In this document: one piece after another, positions 38,728 to 47,540 of the stretch
How the letters are laid out: each line of letters opens with the position of its first letter
Numbering within the stretch: the stretch's first letter is position 1
Source: Nitrospiraceae bacterium
GTDB lineage: Bacteria > Nitrospirota > Nitrospiria > Nitrospirales > Nitrospiraceae
Length of the DNA stretch: 57,614 nt
Reading direction: 5' to 3'
NCBI GenBank assembly: GCA_919902505.1
Contig: CAKKRE010000056.1
Span: 1-57,614 of the forward strand
The notes under the pieces: generated by a model
Databases searched by the model: none
What the model was told of the DNA's origin: nothing
The model's input: only the letters and a program-made list of their open reading frames with translations
Translations under genes and position numbers: made by a program

Positions 38728-39291
38728 ATGTCGACGGCGCAAGAAGTGAAACAACGCGTAACCGAAAAGATGGACCACGCGATCGAACACTTAAAACGAG
38801 ACCTGGCCGGCCTGCGTACCGGTCGCGCATCCGTGGCACTGGTGGACGGCATCAAAGTCGACTACTACGGAACCATGACACCGCTGAAGCAGGTCGCCAA
38901 CGTCGCCACCCCCGAAGCCCGGCTCATCACGATTCAGCCCTGGGAACAGAACCTCATCAGAGAGATCGAGAAAGCGATCCAAATCTCGGACCTCGGCTTG
39001 ACGCCGTCGAACGATGGCAAGCTCATCCGGATTCCTCTTCCGCCGCTCACCGAAGAGCGCCGGAAAGAACTCATCAAGGTCTGCAAGAAACACGGCGAAG
39101 AAGTGAAGGTGCAGATTCGCGGCTTCCGCCGGGATGGCAACGAAGAGCTCAAGAAGCTGCAGAAAGACACGAAGCTGACCGAAGATGAACTGCGCAAGTC
39201 GGAAGCCGAAATTCAAAAACTCACCGATCAATACGTGCAGAAAATCGACGACGTGATGAAGAAAAAAGAAGGCGAGATCCTGGAAGTCTAG
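38728..39291 (+). CDS. frr: Ribosome recycling factor
   Basis: Splits post-termination ribosomes together with EF-G. The 187-residue protein has the typical block LRTGRASVALVDGIKVDYYG and the C-terminal ITDQYVQKIDDVMKKKE-like helix (KLTDQYVQKIDDVMKKKE). Length is standard. GGGAGAGG precedes the ATG, 11 nt after pyrH. Confidence 0.98.
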   Translation: MSTAQEVKQRVTEKMDHAIEHLKRDLAGLRTGRASVALVDGIKVDYYGTMTPLKQVANVATPEARLITIQPWEQNLIREIEKAIQISDLGLTPSNDGKLIRIPLPPLTEERRKELIKVCKKHGEEVKVQIRGFRRDGNEELKKLQKDTKLTEDELRKSEAEIQKLTDQYVQKIDDVMKKKEGEILEV

Positions 39292-39317
39292 CGCCCTATT
39301 CTGCCACCACAAGCTGC

Positions 39318-40481
39318 GTGTACACGCCGTCTCAGTTCCCCCCAACCTCCGTCTCAGTCGATCTGAATGCCCTCGCGCAGAATGTCGCCCATGTGCGTCG
39401 TCTTGCGCCGCGTTCCGAGGTACTGGCTATCGTCAAGGCGAATGCCTATGGCCATGGCGCCCTTGCACTCACACGTGCCCTGCAACAACTGTCCGTCCAC
39501 CGGTTTGGTGTCGCCACGGCAGATGAGGGCATCGCACTCCGCCAGGCAGGCATTCATGATGCCATTTTGGTCATGGGCCCGACCGTCCCAGCACAATTTC
39601 CCGACCTGATCGCACATCGGCTGACCCCCGTGCTCTATCGGCTCGATATGGTTCAAGTCTTTGCCGCAGCCGTCCCGCCCAATGCCGCGCCCTACTCCGT
39701 GCATGTCAAAATCGAGACCGGTATGGGTCGCTTGGGCGTGCTCCCTCCAGAAATGCCCGACCTCGTCGCCCTACCGGCCTTTCGTGCCACTCTCCGGCTC
39801 GAAGGCCTCATGACTCACCTGGCCGATGCGGACAATGCCGATGCCACACACACCGAGAAACAACTCGCGGAGTTCCAGCAGACGCTCGACACATTGCGCC
39901 AAAATGGACTGTCTTGTCCCCTGACGCACGCCGCCAACAGCGCAGGCATCATCAACTATCCCGCAAGCCTGTATTCCCTCGTGCGACCCGGCATCATGCT
40001 GTATGGCTACCATACCCTGTCCAACGCTGCCGCTGCGCCTGAGTTGCGACCGATCCTCAGCTGGAAAGCGACCATCGCGCACCTGCACAACATCCAAGCG
40101 GGCGACAGCGTCAGCTACAACCGGACATTCATCGCCTCGCGACGGTCACGCATCGCAGTACTCCCGGTCGGCTATGCAGACGGCTACAATCGCCTCCTGT
40201 CGAACCGAGGCATGGTGTTGATCGGGGGACGACGTGTGCCGGTGGTCGGACGTGTCTGCATGGACATGACGATGGTCGATGTGACGGACGTGCCCGGCGT
40301 GCAAATCGGACAGGAAGCGATTCTCATCGGGCAGCAGGGACACGAGCGCATCACCGCAGCCGATCTCGCCGCCTGGCAACAGACCATTCCCTATGAAGTG
40401 CTCTGCGCCATCGGCCAGCGTGTGCCACGCCACTATCTCCCGCTGTTATCAAGTGACGATACTGCTTCACCGAAGACCTGA
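39318..40481 (+). CDS. alr: Alanine racemase
   Basis: PLP enzyme making D-alanine for peptidoglycan. The 387-residue protein has the PLP lysine in LAIVKANAYGHGA, the second catalytic-region tyrosine in VSYNRTFIA, and PVGYADGYNR. The start is GTG at 39318, about 27 nt after frr, so it is likely co-transcribed with frr. No dadA gene is adjacent, so it is probably the biosynthetic enzyme. Confidence 0.95.
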   Translation: MYTPSQFPPTSVSVDLNALAQNVAHVRRLAPRSEVLAIVKANAYGHGALALTRALQQLSVHRFGVATADEGIALRQAGIHDAILVMGPTVPAQFPDLIAHRLTPVLYRLDMVQVFAAAVPPNAAPYSVHVKIETGMGRLGVLPPEMPDLVALPAFRATLRLEGLMTHLADADNADATHTEKQLAEFQQTLDTLRQNGLSCPLTHAANSAGIINYPASLYSLVRPGIMLYGYHTLSNAAAAPELRPILSWKATIAHLHNIQAGDSVSYNRTFIASRRSRIAVLPVGYADGYNRLLSNRGMVLIGGRRVPVVGRVCMDMTMVDVTDVPGVQIGQEAILIGQQGHERITAADLAAWQQTIPYEVLCAIGQRVPRHYLPLLSSDDTASPKT

Positions 40482-40582
40482 CTGCTTGCCTTCCATTTGT
40501 GTTTCTCCCATAGTCGAGCGATATGTTCGAAGTAAGCTCGGGTGGCAACCACCCTCTGTGTCACCAGCATGAGGATAAGACG

Positions 40583-42004
40583 ATGGGCGGACGACGCCGG
40601 TTCAATCGACGCAACCTGCTCTGGCTCGCTGCGGCCATTCTGAGTCTCTGCGCCACAGCACCCGCGGCAGCGGCAGGAACCGACACAGCCCGGCACCAGC
40701 AGACGGAAGCTTCCAGCATGACAATTCATGTGCCCATTCCCATGACCGCCCTGGCCGAGCAGTATGGCAACACTTACCGAACGCTCGCCGCACATCGGAA
40801 CACACAACGCGACTGGGTGGCGCTGGGCGGAGGCACCGGATTCCTGAAGTACCGGATCTGGCCGGGGGAGCAAAGCTCGACGACGACCGGAGGTCGCCTG
40901 CTGTCCCAATCCAGCGTTCCATTCGGCGTGGAATACGCGAAGCAGATCAACGGCACGGTGACGAAAATCGCCGACTGCGGCCAACAGGATGCAACAACCG
41001 GCACAGGCCGATTATCGGTGACGCTGGCAACCACCTTCAACCAGGGCCTCGCCTATACCCTGCTGCCTGCGAGCAGCGTGACCGCGGTGGAAGCGAACCG
41101 ACCCTGCCTGCTCTCAGAACAGGGCGTGGATACAGCACCCCTGATGGCACAAGTCTATCGAAGTGAGTTGCAAGGGATGCTGCCGACGGTCGATCGGAAG
41201 ACAGCCGCCCTCGTGACCCTGAAGCCCGCCGTCGCTCACATCTGGAACGATCTGCAGGAACCCCTGTTGTTGGATCAAGCCGAAGGCCTCTGGCTCCAAC
41301 TGAATCCTGAAACAATCGCTCCCGCCGGAGTCGAACCGCTCTCAGGCACACCGGCTGCGGGGTATGGCGTCACGGCCAGACCGGCCGTCGTGCGCGGCAC
41401 CAAGCCCTTGTCACGACATTTCCCCCTCCCCGATCTGCAGGCTCAGTTTCACGACGACGGTTTTCACGTCGCTTTCGCGCTCCAGGTCCCGATCGAGGAA
41501 GCCAATCAACGGTTGCGCGAAGCGGTGGTCGGGCAGGAATGGTCGCTGGGTGTCGGCACGATCAAGATCGCCGGGGCGACATTATACCCCTTGGGCAATC
41601 AAGTGGGGGTGGAACTCACCCTGCGAGGGCTGCTTCCGCTCACGCTCCGCCTGAAGGGAACGCCAGCGTACGACGAAGCGGCGGGGCGGATTTTATTTCG
41701 AGATGTCGACTACACGATCAAGGAGCGCACGCCGGCCACCGACCTGGCTGAAGAATGGTTACATGAACCGCTGCGTGATGAGTTGGCCGGAAGATTGGTG
41801 CTCCCCATTCGAGAGGAACTGGACCTGATGCGACAGGCGCTGGAGAAGGGACTGAACAGAAACCTGACGGGAGGGCGCTTGCGCGGCACGGTTCACAAGC
41901 TGTCCCTCGAAACGCTGACGGTGCAGACCGCGAACCTCTCGGTGCGATTCAAAACCGAGGGAACACTTCACTACGACGCCCTTGCAGACATCGTAGCTCC
42001 GTGA
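40583..42004 (+). CDS. Secreted DUF4403-like protein
   Basis: Exported protein of 473 residues, with a basic start and hydrophobic signal segment (NLLWLAAAILSLCATAPAAA). The rest is beta-rich and resembles DUF4403 proteins, whose function is unknown. Features include VPFGVEYAKQINGTVTKI and LPLTLRLKGTPAYDEAAGRI near the C-terminus. I chose the ATG at 40583 behind GAGGATAAG. No enzyme motifs are visible. A palindromic repeat begins 10 nt after its stop. Confidence 0.65.
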   Translation: MGGRRRFNRRNLLWLAAAILSLCATAPAAAAGTDTARHQQTEASSMTIHVPIPMTALAEQYGNTYRTLAAHRNTQRDWVALGGGTGFLKYRIWPGEQSSTTTGGRLLSQSSVPFGVEYAKQINGTVTKIADCGQQDATTGTGRLSVTLATTFNQGLAYTLLPASSVTAVEANRPCLLSEQGVDTAPLMAQVYRSELQGMLPTVDRKTAALVTLKPAVAHIWNDLQEPLLLDQAEGLWLQLNPETIAPAGVEPLSGTPAAGYGVTARPAVVRGTKPLSRHFPLPDLQAQFHDDGFHVAFALQVPIEEANQRLREAVVGQEWSLGVGTIKIAGATLYPLGNQVGVELTLRGLLPLTLRLKGTPAYDEAAGRILFRDVDYTIKERTPATDLAEEWLHEPLRDELAGRLVLPIREELDLMRQALEKGLNRNLTGGRLRGTVHKLSLETLTVQTANLSVRFKTEGTLHYDALADIVAP

Positions 42005-42013
42005 CGCGCGCCT

Positions 42014-42331
42014 TAGCAGGATGCGGAAAAAGTCCGCCAGCGGCGTTCTCGCAAGACACTGCCGCCTCACCGGCTCGGCGGCGTTCACAAACGTGACGCG
42101 CGTTATTCCGCGCGTCGTGAACCCCAGGGGCTCACCGTACGGCCACGGGACAAGAGCCTGTCTTGGCAGGCTCGGGGTGGGCGGGTACGAAGGTACGATT
42201 CGCCTCTTCGCTTGCTGCGGCCTTACTGGACGGCCTTTTTGCGCATCCTGCGGGTTATTGTCAAATCGACGCGGCGCATGAGTGGATCGTAAGGTATTGC
42301 GCACCAATCGAGTTTTTCCGCAGCCTGCTAG
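42014..42331. repeat. Palindromic gene-end repeat, copy A (long form, reversed core)
   Basis: Terminal arms TAGCAGGATGCGGAAAAA (from 42014) and TTTTTCCGCAGCCTGCTA (to 42330) are inverted repeats matching at about 19 of 21 positions. The core contains the family's GGCCGC, CGAAGAGGCG and GAGAACGCCGCTGG blocks in the opposite orientation to the other copies, plus extra sequence. CTA at 42328-42330 is the stop codon (TAG) of the minus-strand gene. It fills the gap between two convergent genes. Confidence 0.75.
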
Positions 42332-42636
42332 ACCTTTAGCTTTCGTTTCAGCTGTGATTCGACACTCGACACTTTGCTCGACAAGCGCCCCTTCGGTCCC
42401 TTCCGGTAGTCGATCTTGATGCTGCAGGACACGCGATTGCAGTCTTTGCGCATGCGCATATAGCACTTCTTGACCACCGCCATGACCTCGTCCCATTCCC
42501 CTTCGAGCACCGTGCCCATCGGATTCAGACGATAGTCCACACCGCTCTTGTCGATAATATCCAGCGAGCGTGACACGTATTTGCTCACGCTCTCCCCCTT
42601 GCCCAGCGGCGACATACTGAATTCCAGCAACACCAT
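42328..42636 (-). CDS. MTH1187/YkoF-type thiamine-binding-like protein (DUF77)
   Basis: Protein of 102 residues with the DUF77 pattern VLLEFSMSPLGKGESVSKYV and YRLNPMGTVLEGEWDEVM. Members bind thiamine or related small molecules with a ferredoxin-like fold. The short, single-domain form is typical of MTH1187. It shares an intergenic gap with the precorrin-2 dehydrogenase upstream on the same strand. Its stop codon lies in a palindromic repeat. Confidence 0.82.
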   Translation of the reverse strand: MVLLEFSMSPLGKGESVSKYVSRSLDIIDKSGVDYRLNPMGTVLEGEWDEVMAVVKKCYMRMRKDCNRVSCSIKIDYRKGPKGRLSSKVSSVESQLKRKLKV

Positions 42637-42650
42637 AATCGATTACTCCT

Positions 42651-42685
42651 GGCTATCAGCCGACAGCGGTCAGCTTGCAGCTCTC
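42651..42685. repeat. 7-nt periodic repeat (AGC type)
   Basis: Reading from 42651 the bases fall into heptads GGCTATC, AGCCGAC, AGCGGTC, AGCTTGC, AGCTCTC, with the first three positions kept as AGC. It fills the short gap between two minus-strand genes. Confidence 0.5.
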
Positions 42686-42687
42686 TC

Positions 42688-43341
42688 TTACGACTCACCT
42701 TTCGCGCCTGACGCAGCCGTGGTCCGTTGATCCAGCCACACCTTCGGGTACTGCACTTTTCCCAGGAGTCGGAATCCATCCAGCGCCTCACGCAACAGCG
42801 TGCGACGTTTCTCCGCGTCCGGTTCGTTGGCCTTGGCCTGTTCGCGAAGCTGCCCGAGCCAATCGACGAACGCGACAAACTCGTTGTCCAAAATACGCTC
42901 GAGATCTTCCTTCATAAATCCAGAAAGCGCCGGTGCCTGGCCACTCGAGCTGATCGCGACACGAACATGACCGGAGCTGACGACGGCCGGCATCACCACG
43001 TTCGACACGTCGGGTTGGTCGACCGACCAGATCAAAAACTTCTGTTCGCGAGCCAATCGCATGAGCGAGTGGGAGAGTTCACGATCATCGCGAATCGTGT
43101 TCAAGACCAGGATGACCGCCTCCAGATCGTTCGCGCGGAAGTGCCGTCCACGATGAATGATTTTCGCCGAGGCCGCCAGTTTACGCAGTACTTCATGCAG
43201 GGTGGGACTGATAACCGTGACCTTCGCGCCTGCCTCTAGGAGCCGCTGCACTTTATCTGCCGCTTCCTCATCACCACCGATCACCAGGACCGGCCACCCA
43301 CGTACATCGAGTGAAATTTGAAACCCGGGATTTGCAGCCAT
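42688..43341 (-). CDS. Precorrin-2 dehydrogenase / sirohydrochlorin ferrochelatase-like (siroheme synthase N-terminal type)
   Basis: Protein of 217 residues like the N-terminal part of CysG or like Met8. The NAD-binding fold reads PVLVIGGDEEAADKVQRLLE, and then SVDQPDVSNVVMPAVV and VRVAISSSGQAPALSGFMKE. It oxidises precorrin-2 and may insert iron to make siroheme. It complements the cobA/hemD fusion at 24155. I chose the ATG at 43341, with GGAGG 9 nt upstream. Confidence 0.88.
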   Translation of the reverse strand: MAANPGFQISLDVRGWPVLVIGGDEEAADKVQRLLEAGAKVTVISPTLHEVLRKLAASAKIIHRGRHFRANDLEAVILVLNTIRDDRELSHSLMRLAREQKFLIWSVDQPDVSNVVMPAVVSSGHVRVAISSSGQAPALSGFMKEDLERILDNEFVAFVDWLGQLREQAKANEPDAEKRRTLLREALDGFRLLGKVQYPKVWLDQRTTAASGAKGES

Positions 43342-43515
43342 TGAGTTCATCCTCCAACAAATCGACAACCACGTGAACGCGTATCATACAACAGCCGATT
43401 TGACAGGGTAAACCCGCTCCGCCATTCCCCTTTGTGGCGCGAGCTGGGTATAATGCGCCCGCTGGATGACGGGCGAGCCCGTCGCGCGCACCGCGAGTCA
43501 ACAAAGGAGTCTATT

Positions 43516-43968
43516 GTGGCTGGATATACTGGACGATCCCTGGCAATGGCCGGAGGGATCATCGGCATTGCGGCCGTCGCGGCCTATTTCGGCATCGCCC
43601 ACATCGGGGAGCCGGAACAGGGCGGCGGATCGATTGCCGGGCAGGTACAGATCGCCCCCAACCTGGCCGACCAGGTCAAACCGACCGACGTGTTGTTCGT
43701 CATCGTGCGGCGCCCGACCGGACCACCGAGACCCATCGCGGCCAAACGGATCGACGCGCCGAAATTTCCGGTGCAGTTTGAGATTACGAGTGCGGATGTC
43801 ATGGTTCAGGGCACCGAATTGAAAGGCATGGTGGATGTGATTGCGCGTCTGGATCGAGATGGCCAGGCCGGCCAGGCGCAACCGGGCGACATGGAGGGAC
43901 GCTACCCGAAGAATCCGACGTTACCGGGCGGAAAGGACGTAAACATTACCATCGACAAGGTGTATTAG
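43516..43968 (+). CDS. Membrane-anchored protein like the CcmI/CycH C-terminal domain
   Basis: Protein of 150 residues with one N-terminal membrane segment (AMAGGIIGIAAVAAYFGIA). The periplasmic domain, from GGSIAGQVQIAPNLADQVKP through AQPGDMEGRYPKNP, resembles the C-terminal domain of the cytochrome c assembly factor CcmI/CycH. The TPR part of that protein is absent. Start is GTG at 43516 behind AAAGGAG. It may assist cytochrome c maturation, but no ccm genes are adjacent. Confidence in function is moderate. Confidence 0.6.
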   Translation: MAGYTGRSLAMAGGIIGIAAVAAYFGIAHIGEPEQGGGSIAGQVQIAPNLADQVKPTDVLFVIVRRPTGPPRPIAAKRIDAPKFPVQFEITSADVMVQGTELKGMVDVIARLDRDGQAGQAQPGDMEGRYPKNPTLPGGKDVNITIDKVY

Positions 43969-43973
43969 CTGCG

Positions 43974-44100
43974 GCAGGCTGTTCAAACGGGTTATTCGGC
44001 AAGGCCGCAGCAAGCGAAAGTCTGAGGCGTACTGTTCTCGTACGTCGAGGACTTGAGCGCCGCGAGAACGACGCCGAGAACGCGTTTCAACAGCCGGCTA
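43974..44100. repeat. Palindromic gene-end repeat, copy B
   Basis: The arms are GCAGGCTGTTCAAAC (from 43974) and GTTTCAACAGCCGGCTA (to 44100). The core has AAGGCCGCAG, AGGCGTACTG and GAGAACG. The left end begins 5 nt after the stop of the CcmI-like gene, and CTA at 44098-44100 is the stop codon of the HNH gene on the minus strand. It fills a convergent gap. Confidence 0.8.
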
Positions 44101-44643
44101 GGTTTCGGCCGGGTCCGCGTCAAGCTCGAGGTTCCAATACAGATAGTCCCGCCAGCTTTCCGGCGTGTTCCGGATCCCGATGGTAATCGTGACGGTAGGA
44201 CTCCAGCGCGGCTTTACAGGCTTCTTGATCAGGCGCATGCTGGCTTCTTCCGGCGTCCGGCCGCTCTTCCGGTTATTACATCGCCAGCAGGCCGTCACGA
44301 TGTTCTCCCAGGTCTTCCGTCCGCCCTTCGCGATCGGCACGACATGGTCGAACGTCAGCTCCTCGGTGCGGAATTTGTGTTTGCAATACTGGCAGCAGTA
44401 GCCGTCGCGCGTAAAAATATTGATACGGGAAAATTTCACCGCGCGATGGCTGTCCTTGAGCTTCACCAGCTTCAGGAGGCGCATCACCGAGGGGAGCTTG
44501 ATCGAGATCGAGATACCGTGGATTTGGCGGTCGTAGACTTCGAGGACTTCGACCTTCCCCTGCCAGAGCAGAGTAATGGCCTTTTGCCAATGCAGGACAC
44601 GAAGCGGTTCATAGGTGGAGTTGAGCAACAAGGTCATTTCCAT
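44098..44643 (-). CDS. HNH endonuclease
   Basis: Protein of 181 residues with an HNH nuclease domain in the C-terminal half. CQYC begins a zinc-type knuckle, FDHVVPIAKGG is the His-His metal motif, then TWENIVTACWRCNNRKSG with the central Asn and second CxxC. Free-standing HNH proteins of this type are common; the substrate is not known. No restriction-modification or phage genes are adjacent. Its stop lies within palindromic repeat B. Confidence 0.85.
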   Translation of the reverse strand: MEMTLLLNSTYEPLRVLHWQKAITLLWQGKVEVLEVYDRQIHGISISIKLPSVMRLLKLVKLKDSHRAVKFSRINIFTRDGYCCQYCKHKFRTEELTFDHVVPIAKGGRKTWENIVTACWRCNNRKSGRTPEEASMRLIKKPVKPRWSPTVTITIGIRNTPESWRDYLYWNLELDADPAET

Positions 44644-44798
44644 AGTGGCTCCGGCGATCTCCTATGAGTGCACTATTTACAGGATAGCAAATGACGGCGC
44701 TGTTGTGACCCTTCCCTGAAAATGCCTGCTCAATCTATGCCATATGCGGTCAATGAAATCAAGCGCTTAGGGAATGCCGCCCACGATGTCACGCAATT

Positions 44799-44827
44799 TT
44801 GAGACGACCTGTACCGCGCTGTAACTT
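44799..44827 (+). promoter_or_regulatory. Candidate promoter for the Rieske gene
   Basis: TTGAGA (44799-44804) and TAACTT (44822-44827) are separated by 17 nt. The predicted start is just before the ribosome binding site (AGAGGA) of the gene at 44841. The -10 match is only moderate. Confidence 0.3.
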
Positions 44828-44840
44828 ATAGAGGACCCTT

Positions 44841-45167
44841 ATGGATTCGCAGCCCGACTATGTCACCGTCGCCCAGGTGGATCAGGTTCCGCCAGGCACC
44901 TGCCGCACCGTTGAAGTCGAGGGAATTTTTCTCGCGCTCTGCAACGTGGACGGTACGTTCCGGGTCGTCGACAATACCTGCCCGCACGCAGGCGGACCGC
45001 TGGGCGAAGGCTGCATGGATGACGAGGTGATCGAATGCCCCTGGCACGGGTGGCGATTCAATGTCCGCACCGGTGAGCGACCGGAAAATCAGGAGATCCG
45101 CGTGGCCTGCGTGGAAGTGCGGGTGCAGGGCACGAACGTGCAGGTGAAAACGCCGCTTACATTGTAG
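44841..45167 (+). CDS. Rieske [2Fe-2S] ferredoxin-like protein
   Basis: Protein of 108 residues carrying a complete Rieske cluster site: CPHAGGPLGEGC and CPWHGWRFNV, giving Cys-His pairs. This is a soluble NirD-like or dioxygenase-ferredoxin-like electron carrier. Its partner is not evident; siroheme enzymes elsewhere in the genome are one possibility. Its 3' end overlaps the convergent gene by 11 nt. Confidence 0.9.
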   Translation: MDSQPDYVTVAQVDQVPPGTCRTVEVEGIFLALCNVDGTFRVVDNTCPHAGGPLGEGCMDDEVIECPWHGWRFNVRTGERPENQEIRVACVEVRVQGTNVQVKTPLTL

Positions 45168-45612
45168 GCGGGAATGGAGGGACTTCACCGCCTGGCGCGC
45201 GCGGGCGGCCACTCTCCGGACCTTCCGGCATCAACCCGTCGGCCGGCAAGGAGGCTGCGTTGACGCGCTTCGTCGCCAGATCCACGTGCCAGATAAAATC
45301 CCGTTCGAACCACTGAGTGGTCCCCTGCTCGCGCATGTAGATCCGGACCTCATAACGCTCACCGTCCTGCTTGATCACCTTCCATTCTCCCAAGCGCAAG
45401 CCCAACTTGCGGGCTTCCTGAATGCGGGCCCGTTCGTTGAACGCCTGAAGAATCGTCGGATAGCCGGCAGCCCGGTGGGTTTGCACCAGCGCAAGGGCTT
45501 CGGCCGCCTGCGGGTCGAGCATCGGGTTGAGGCCCGGTGGTTTCATCCACCAATAGGCCAACCCTCCGGCCAGGAGAAGCGCGAGCACCGTGTAATGGAT
45601 CACTTTACTCAT
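45157..45612 (-). CDS. Membrane-anchored protein of unknown function
   Basis: I do not recognise a family. The 151-residue protein has an N-terminal membrane anchor (VLALLLAGGLAYWW), a domain with ARKLGLRLGEWKVIKQDGER and WHVDLATKRVNAAS, and a Pro/Gly-rich tail. The first part is likely periplasmic. It overlaps the Rieske gene tail to tail by 11 nt. Confidence 0.7.
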   Translation of the reverse strand: MSKVIHYTVLALLLAGGLAYWWMKPPGLNPMLDPQAAEALALVQTHRAAGYPTILQAFNERARIQEARKLGLRLGEWKVIKQDGERYEVRIYMREQGTTQWFERDFIWHVDLATKRVNAASLPADGLMPEGPESGRPRAPGGEVPPFPPTM

Positions 45613-45814
45613 AGGTGGTCACAATAAACTGCGGTGGATGGTTGATTAACTCGCCATCATAGGTGGCGTGTGAATTCACTGTCAATCGTCGGGCAACAGC
45701 TGGAGACCCTGAAACCGGCAACGCACCGGATCCCCCCGCGCTTGACAAGGTCGCGCAACGCTATGGTACAAGTACCGGTCAACCTTCGCGACATAATCGG
45801 AGTCTCACTGTTCA

Positions 45815-46258
45815 ATGAAGTTCTTCTTTTACGCGGACAATTTGAACCTGTCTCAACTCAAGCGTCGCGCCCCGGAACACAAGTTTCTTTTCACGGCGTA
45901 CCTCCCCGACCATCACATTCAGTTCTGCCGCTGGTCGACGCAATGGCGATGCGGCCTGGCGAGCGTGATTCCGTCGCCGGGGGAAAAAGTCTGGGGAGCC
46001 GTCTTCGAAATCACCGACGAAGATCTCAAGATCCTCGACGAATTCGAAGGCGATGTGCCGCAGGGAGCCTATCGGCACCTGCCGGTCACCGTGATCACGG
46101 AGGAAGGCGAAAAGTTATTGGTCACCACCCATGCGGCCAATCCCATCGGCAAATTCAAGCCGAAGGAGCATTACATCGATTGGGTCCTCAAAGGCATCAA
46201 ACAGTGGAAGTTGCCTGAGGAATGCACCGAGCAGTGGAAGGCGTATAAACCAGCCTGA
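45815..46258 (+). CDS. Gamma-glutamylcyclotransferase-like (AIG2-type) protein
   Basis: Protein of 147 residues of the AIG2/GGCT fold. The start KFFFYADNLNLSQLKRRAP takes the place of the usual YGSN loop, and the catalytic glutamate is in LDEFEGDVPQGAYR. Members cyclise gamma-glutamyl amino acids or act in glutathione breakdown. Upstream, TTGACA near 45743 with a poor -10 suggests a weak promoter. Confidence 0.8.
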   Translation: MKFFFYADNLNLSQLKRRAPEHKFLFTAYLPDHHIQFCRWSTQWRCGLASVIPSPGEKVWGAVFEITDEDLKILDEFEGDVPQGAYRHLPVTVITEEGEKLLVTTHAANPIGKFKPKEHYIDWVLKGIKQWKLPEECTEQWKAYKPA

Positions 46259-46300
46259 CGAACTACGCAGTCGTCACTCACCCCATACATTGAGGTCACG

Positions 46301-46627
46301 ATGCCAAAACCGAAATATCATATCCTTGTCTGCACCAACGCCCGTCCGCCGGGCCACCCGAAACCGTCCTGCGGCGGTCAGGGTTCCGCGCAACTGCTGA
46401 TGTCCTTCAATATGGGTCTCATGCAGCGCGGCATCATGCCGGGCGAAGTGCTCGTGACGGGCTCCTCCTGCCTGGGCCCCTGCGAGCAAGGACCGACCGT
46501 CGTGGTCTATCCAGACAACACCTGGTATTCAAAAGTCACGGAAGCCGATGTCGCCACCATCCTCGATGAGCACATCAAGGACGGCAAGCCGGCAGCCAAG
46601 CTGAACCCGGATTCGGTCTGGAAGTAA
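46301..46627 (+). CDS. Thioredoxin-like [2Fe-2S] ferredoxin
   Basis: Protein of 108 residues. Its cysteines are ordered as in thioredoxin-fold 2Fe-2S proteins: one in ILVCTNARP, one in SCGGQGS, and two in SSCLGPCEQGPTVVVYP. This resembles the shethna-type/NuoE-like fold that carries electrons. The redox partner is not adjacent. It starts 42 nt after the cyclotransferase-like gene, so the two may share a transcript. Confidence 0.87.
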   Translation: MPKPKYHILVCTNARPPGHPKPSCGGQGSAQLLMSFNMGLMQRGIMPGEVLVTGSSCLGPCEQGPTVVVYPDNTWYSKVTEADVATILDEHIKDGKPAAKLNPDSVWK

Positions 46628-46631
46628 GAAT

Positions 46632-46706
46632 AGCCATCGGCCGTCAGCTCTCAGCTGTCAGTTTCAAGAAAAACTGATGGTTGTCGGCTGATCGCTGAAA
46701 GCCATT
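46632..46706. repeat. 7-nt periodic repeat, facing pair (AGC type)
   Basis: From 46632 the heptads are AGCCATC, GGCCGTC, AGCTCTC, AGCTGTC, AGTTTCA. After a short gap an opposite-facing set follows (AACTGAT, GGTTGTC, GGCTGAT, CGCTGAA, AGCCATT). The two sets are imperfect inverted repeats. It fills the gap between the 2Fe-2S gene and moaB. Confidence 0.6.
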
Positions 46707-46715
46707 TGCACTGGC

Positions 46716-47231
46716 ATGAGCACCACCCCAAGTCATAAAGAACATAAGCACCACGCCCCCCGCTCCATCGGATGCATGGTCATTACCTGCAGCGACACGC
46801 GCACGCCCGACACCGATACCAGCGGGCAATTGATTCAGCAGTTGCTCAAGGACAAGGGCCACCACATCGCCGCCTACCACCTCGTCAAAGACGAACCGGC
46901 CCAGATCAAGGCGCGGATCGCCGATGGCATCACCAATGACTCCGTGCAGGCCATCATCATCAACGGTGGAACAGGCATCTCCAGACGGGATTCAACGTTT
47001 GAGGCGGTGGATGCGATGCTGGAAAAACGGCTGGATGGATTCGGCGAAGTCTTTCGGTATCTGACCTATCAGGACATCGGCTCCCCGGCCATCATGAGCC
47101 GGGCCACCGCCGGCATCATCAAGGGCCGCATCCTCTTTTCGACTCCCGGATCAGAAAACGCCGTCCGCCTGGCGATGGAAAAACTAATCCTCCCCGAACT
47201 CGGCCACCTCGTCAAAGAACTCACGAAGTAA
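46716..47231 (+). CDS. moaB: Molybdenum cofactor biosynthesis protein MoaB
   Basis: Molybdopterin-binding protein of 171 residues, adenylylating molybdopterin or acting as its homologue. The block IGCMVITCSDTRTPDTDTSG and IIINGGTGISRRDSTFEAV are diagnostic, together with SRATAGIIKGRILFSTPGS. Length fits MoaB. A periodic repeat precedes it and another follows its stop. Confidence 0.93.
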   Translation: MSTTPSHKEHKHHAPRSIGCMVITCSDTRTPDTDTSGQLIQQLLKDKGHHIAAYHLVKDEPAQIKARIADGITNDSVQAIIINGGTGISRRDSTFEAVDAMLEKRLDGFGEVFRYLTYQDIGSPAIMSRATAGIIKGRILFSTPGSENAVRLAMEKLILPELGHLVKELTK

Positions 47232-47239
47232 GAGCGGAA

Positions 47240-47308
47240 CGTGAGCGGTGAACGGTGAAACAATCACCTCCTCGCACCCCACGTTTGACGTTTTACTTTT
47301 GACGCTCT
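47240..47308. repeat. 7-nt periodic repeat, facing pair (ACGT type)
   Basis: From 47240 the heptads are ACGTGAG, CGGTGAA, CGGTGAA; after 18 nt come ACGTTTG, ACGTTTT, ACTTTTG, ACGCTCT (47281-47308). The halves are inverted relative to each other. It begins 9 nt after the moaB stop and lies 15 nt before a palindromic repeat. Confidence 0.6.
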
Positions 47309-47322
47309 ATTCCCGGACAGTC

Positions 47323-47540
47323 GAGGATGCTCAAAACGGTCATCCAACGAGGCCGCAGGGAGCCGTACGACTGAGAACGCCGTTGTGGACCGTTTTCAGC
47401 ATCTGCCCGGTGAAGGATGTTCAAAACGGCCCTCCAGCAAGGCCGCAGGAAGCAGGGCAACTGAGGCGTACCCTTGCGGTACGTCGCAGGGAGCCGTGCG
47501 CCCGAGAACGCTGCTGGAGGCCGTTTTCAACATCCGCCTA
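47323..47540. repeat. Palindromic gene-end repeats, copies C1 and C2 in tandem
   Basis: Copy C1 (47323-47406) is a short form lacking the inner GCGTACC part. Copy C2 (47413-47540) is full length, with arms GGATGTTCAAAACGGCC and GGCCGTTTTCAACATCC, and the core AAGGCCGCAG, GAGGCGTACCCTTGCGGTAC and GAGAACG. CTA at 47538-47540 is the stop codon of the CBS gene on the minus strand. The pair fills a convergent gap. Confidence 0.8.

Noticed and set aside
42005..42330. Intrinsic terminators inside the palindromic repeats
   Set aside because: The T-runs lie inside the stems and not after them, so they do not meet the usual terminator layout; termination remains possible but unproven.
44098..44643. 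Prophage or restriction-modification locus around the HNH gene
   Set aside because: No phage, methyltransferase or integrase gene is adjacent; it is a lone HNH protein.
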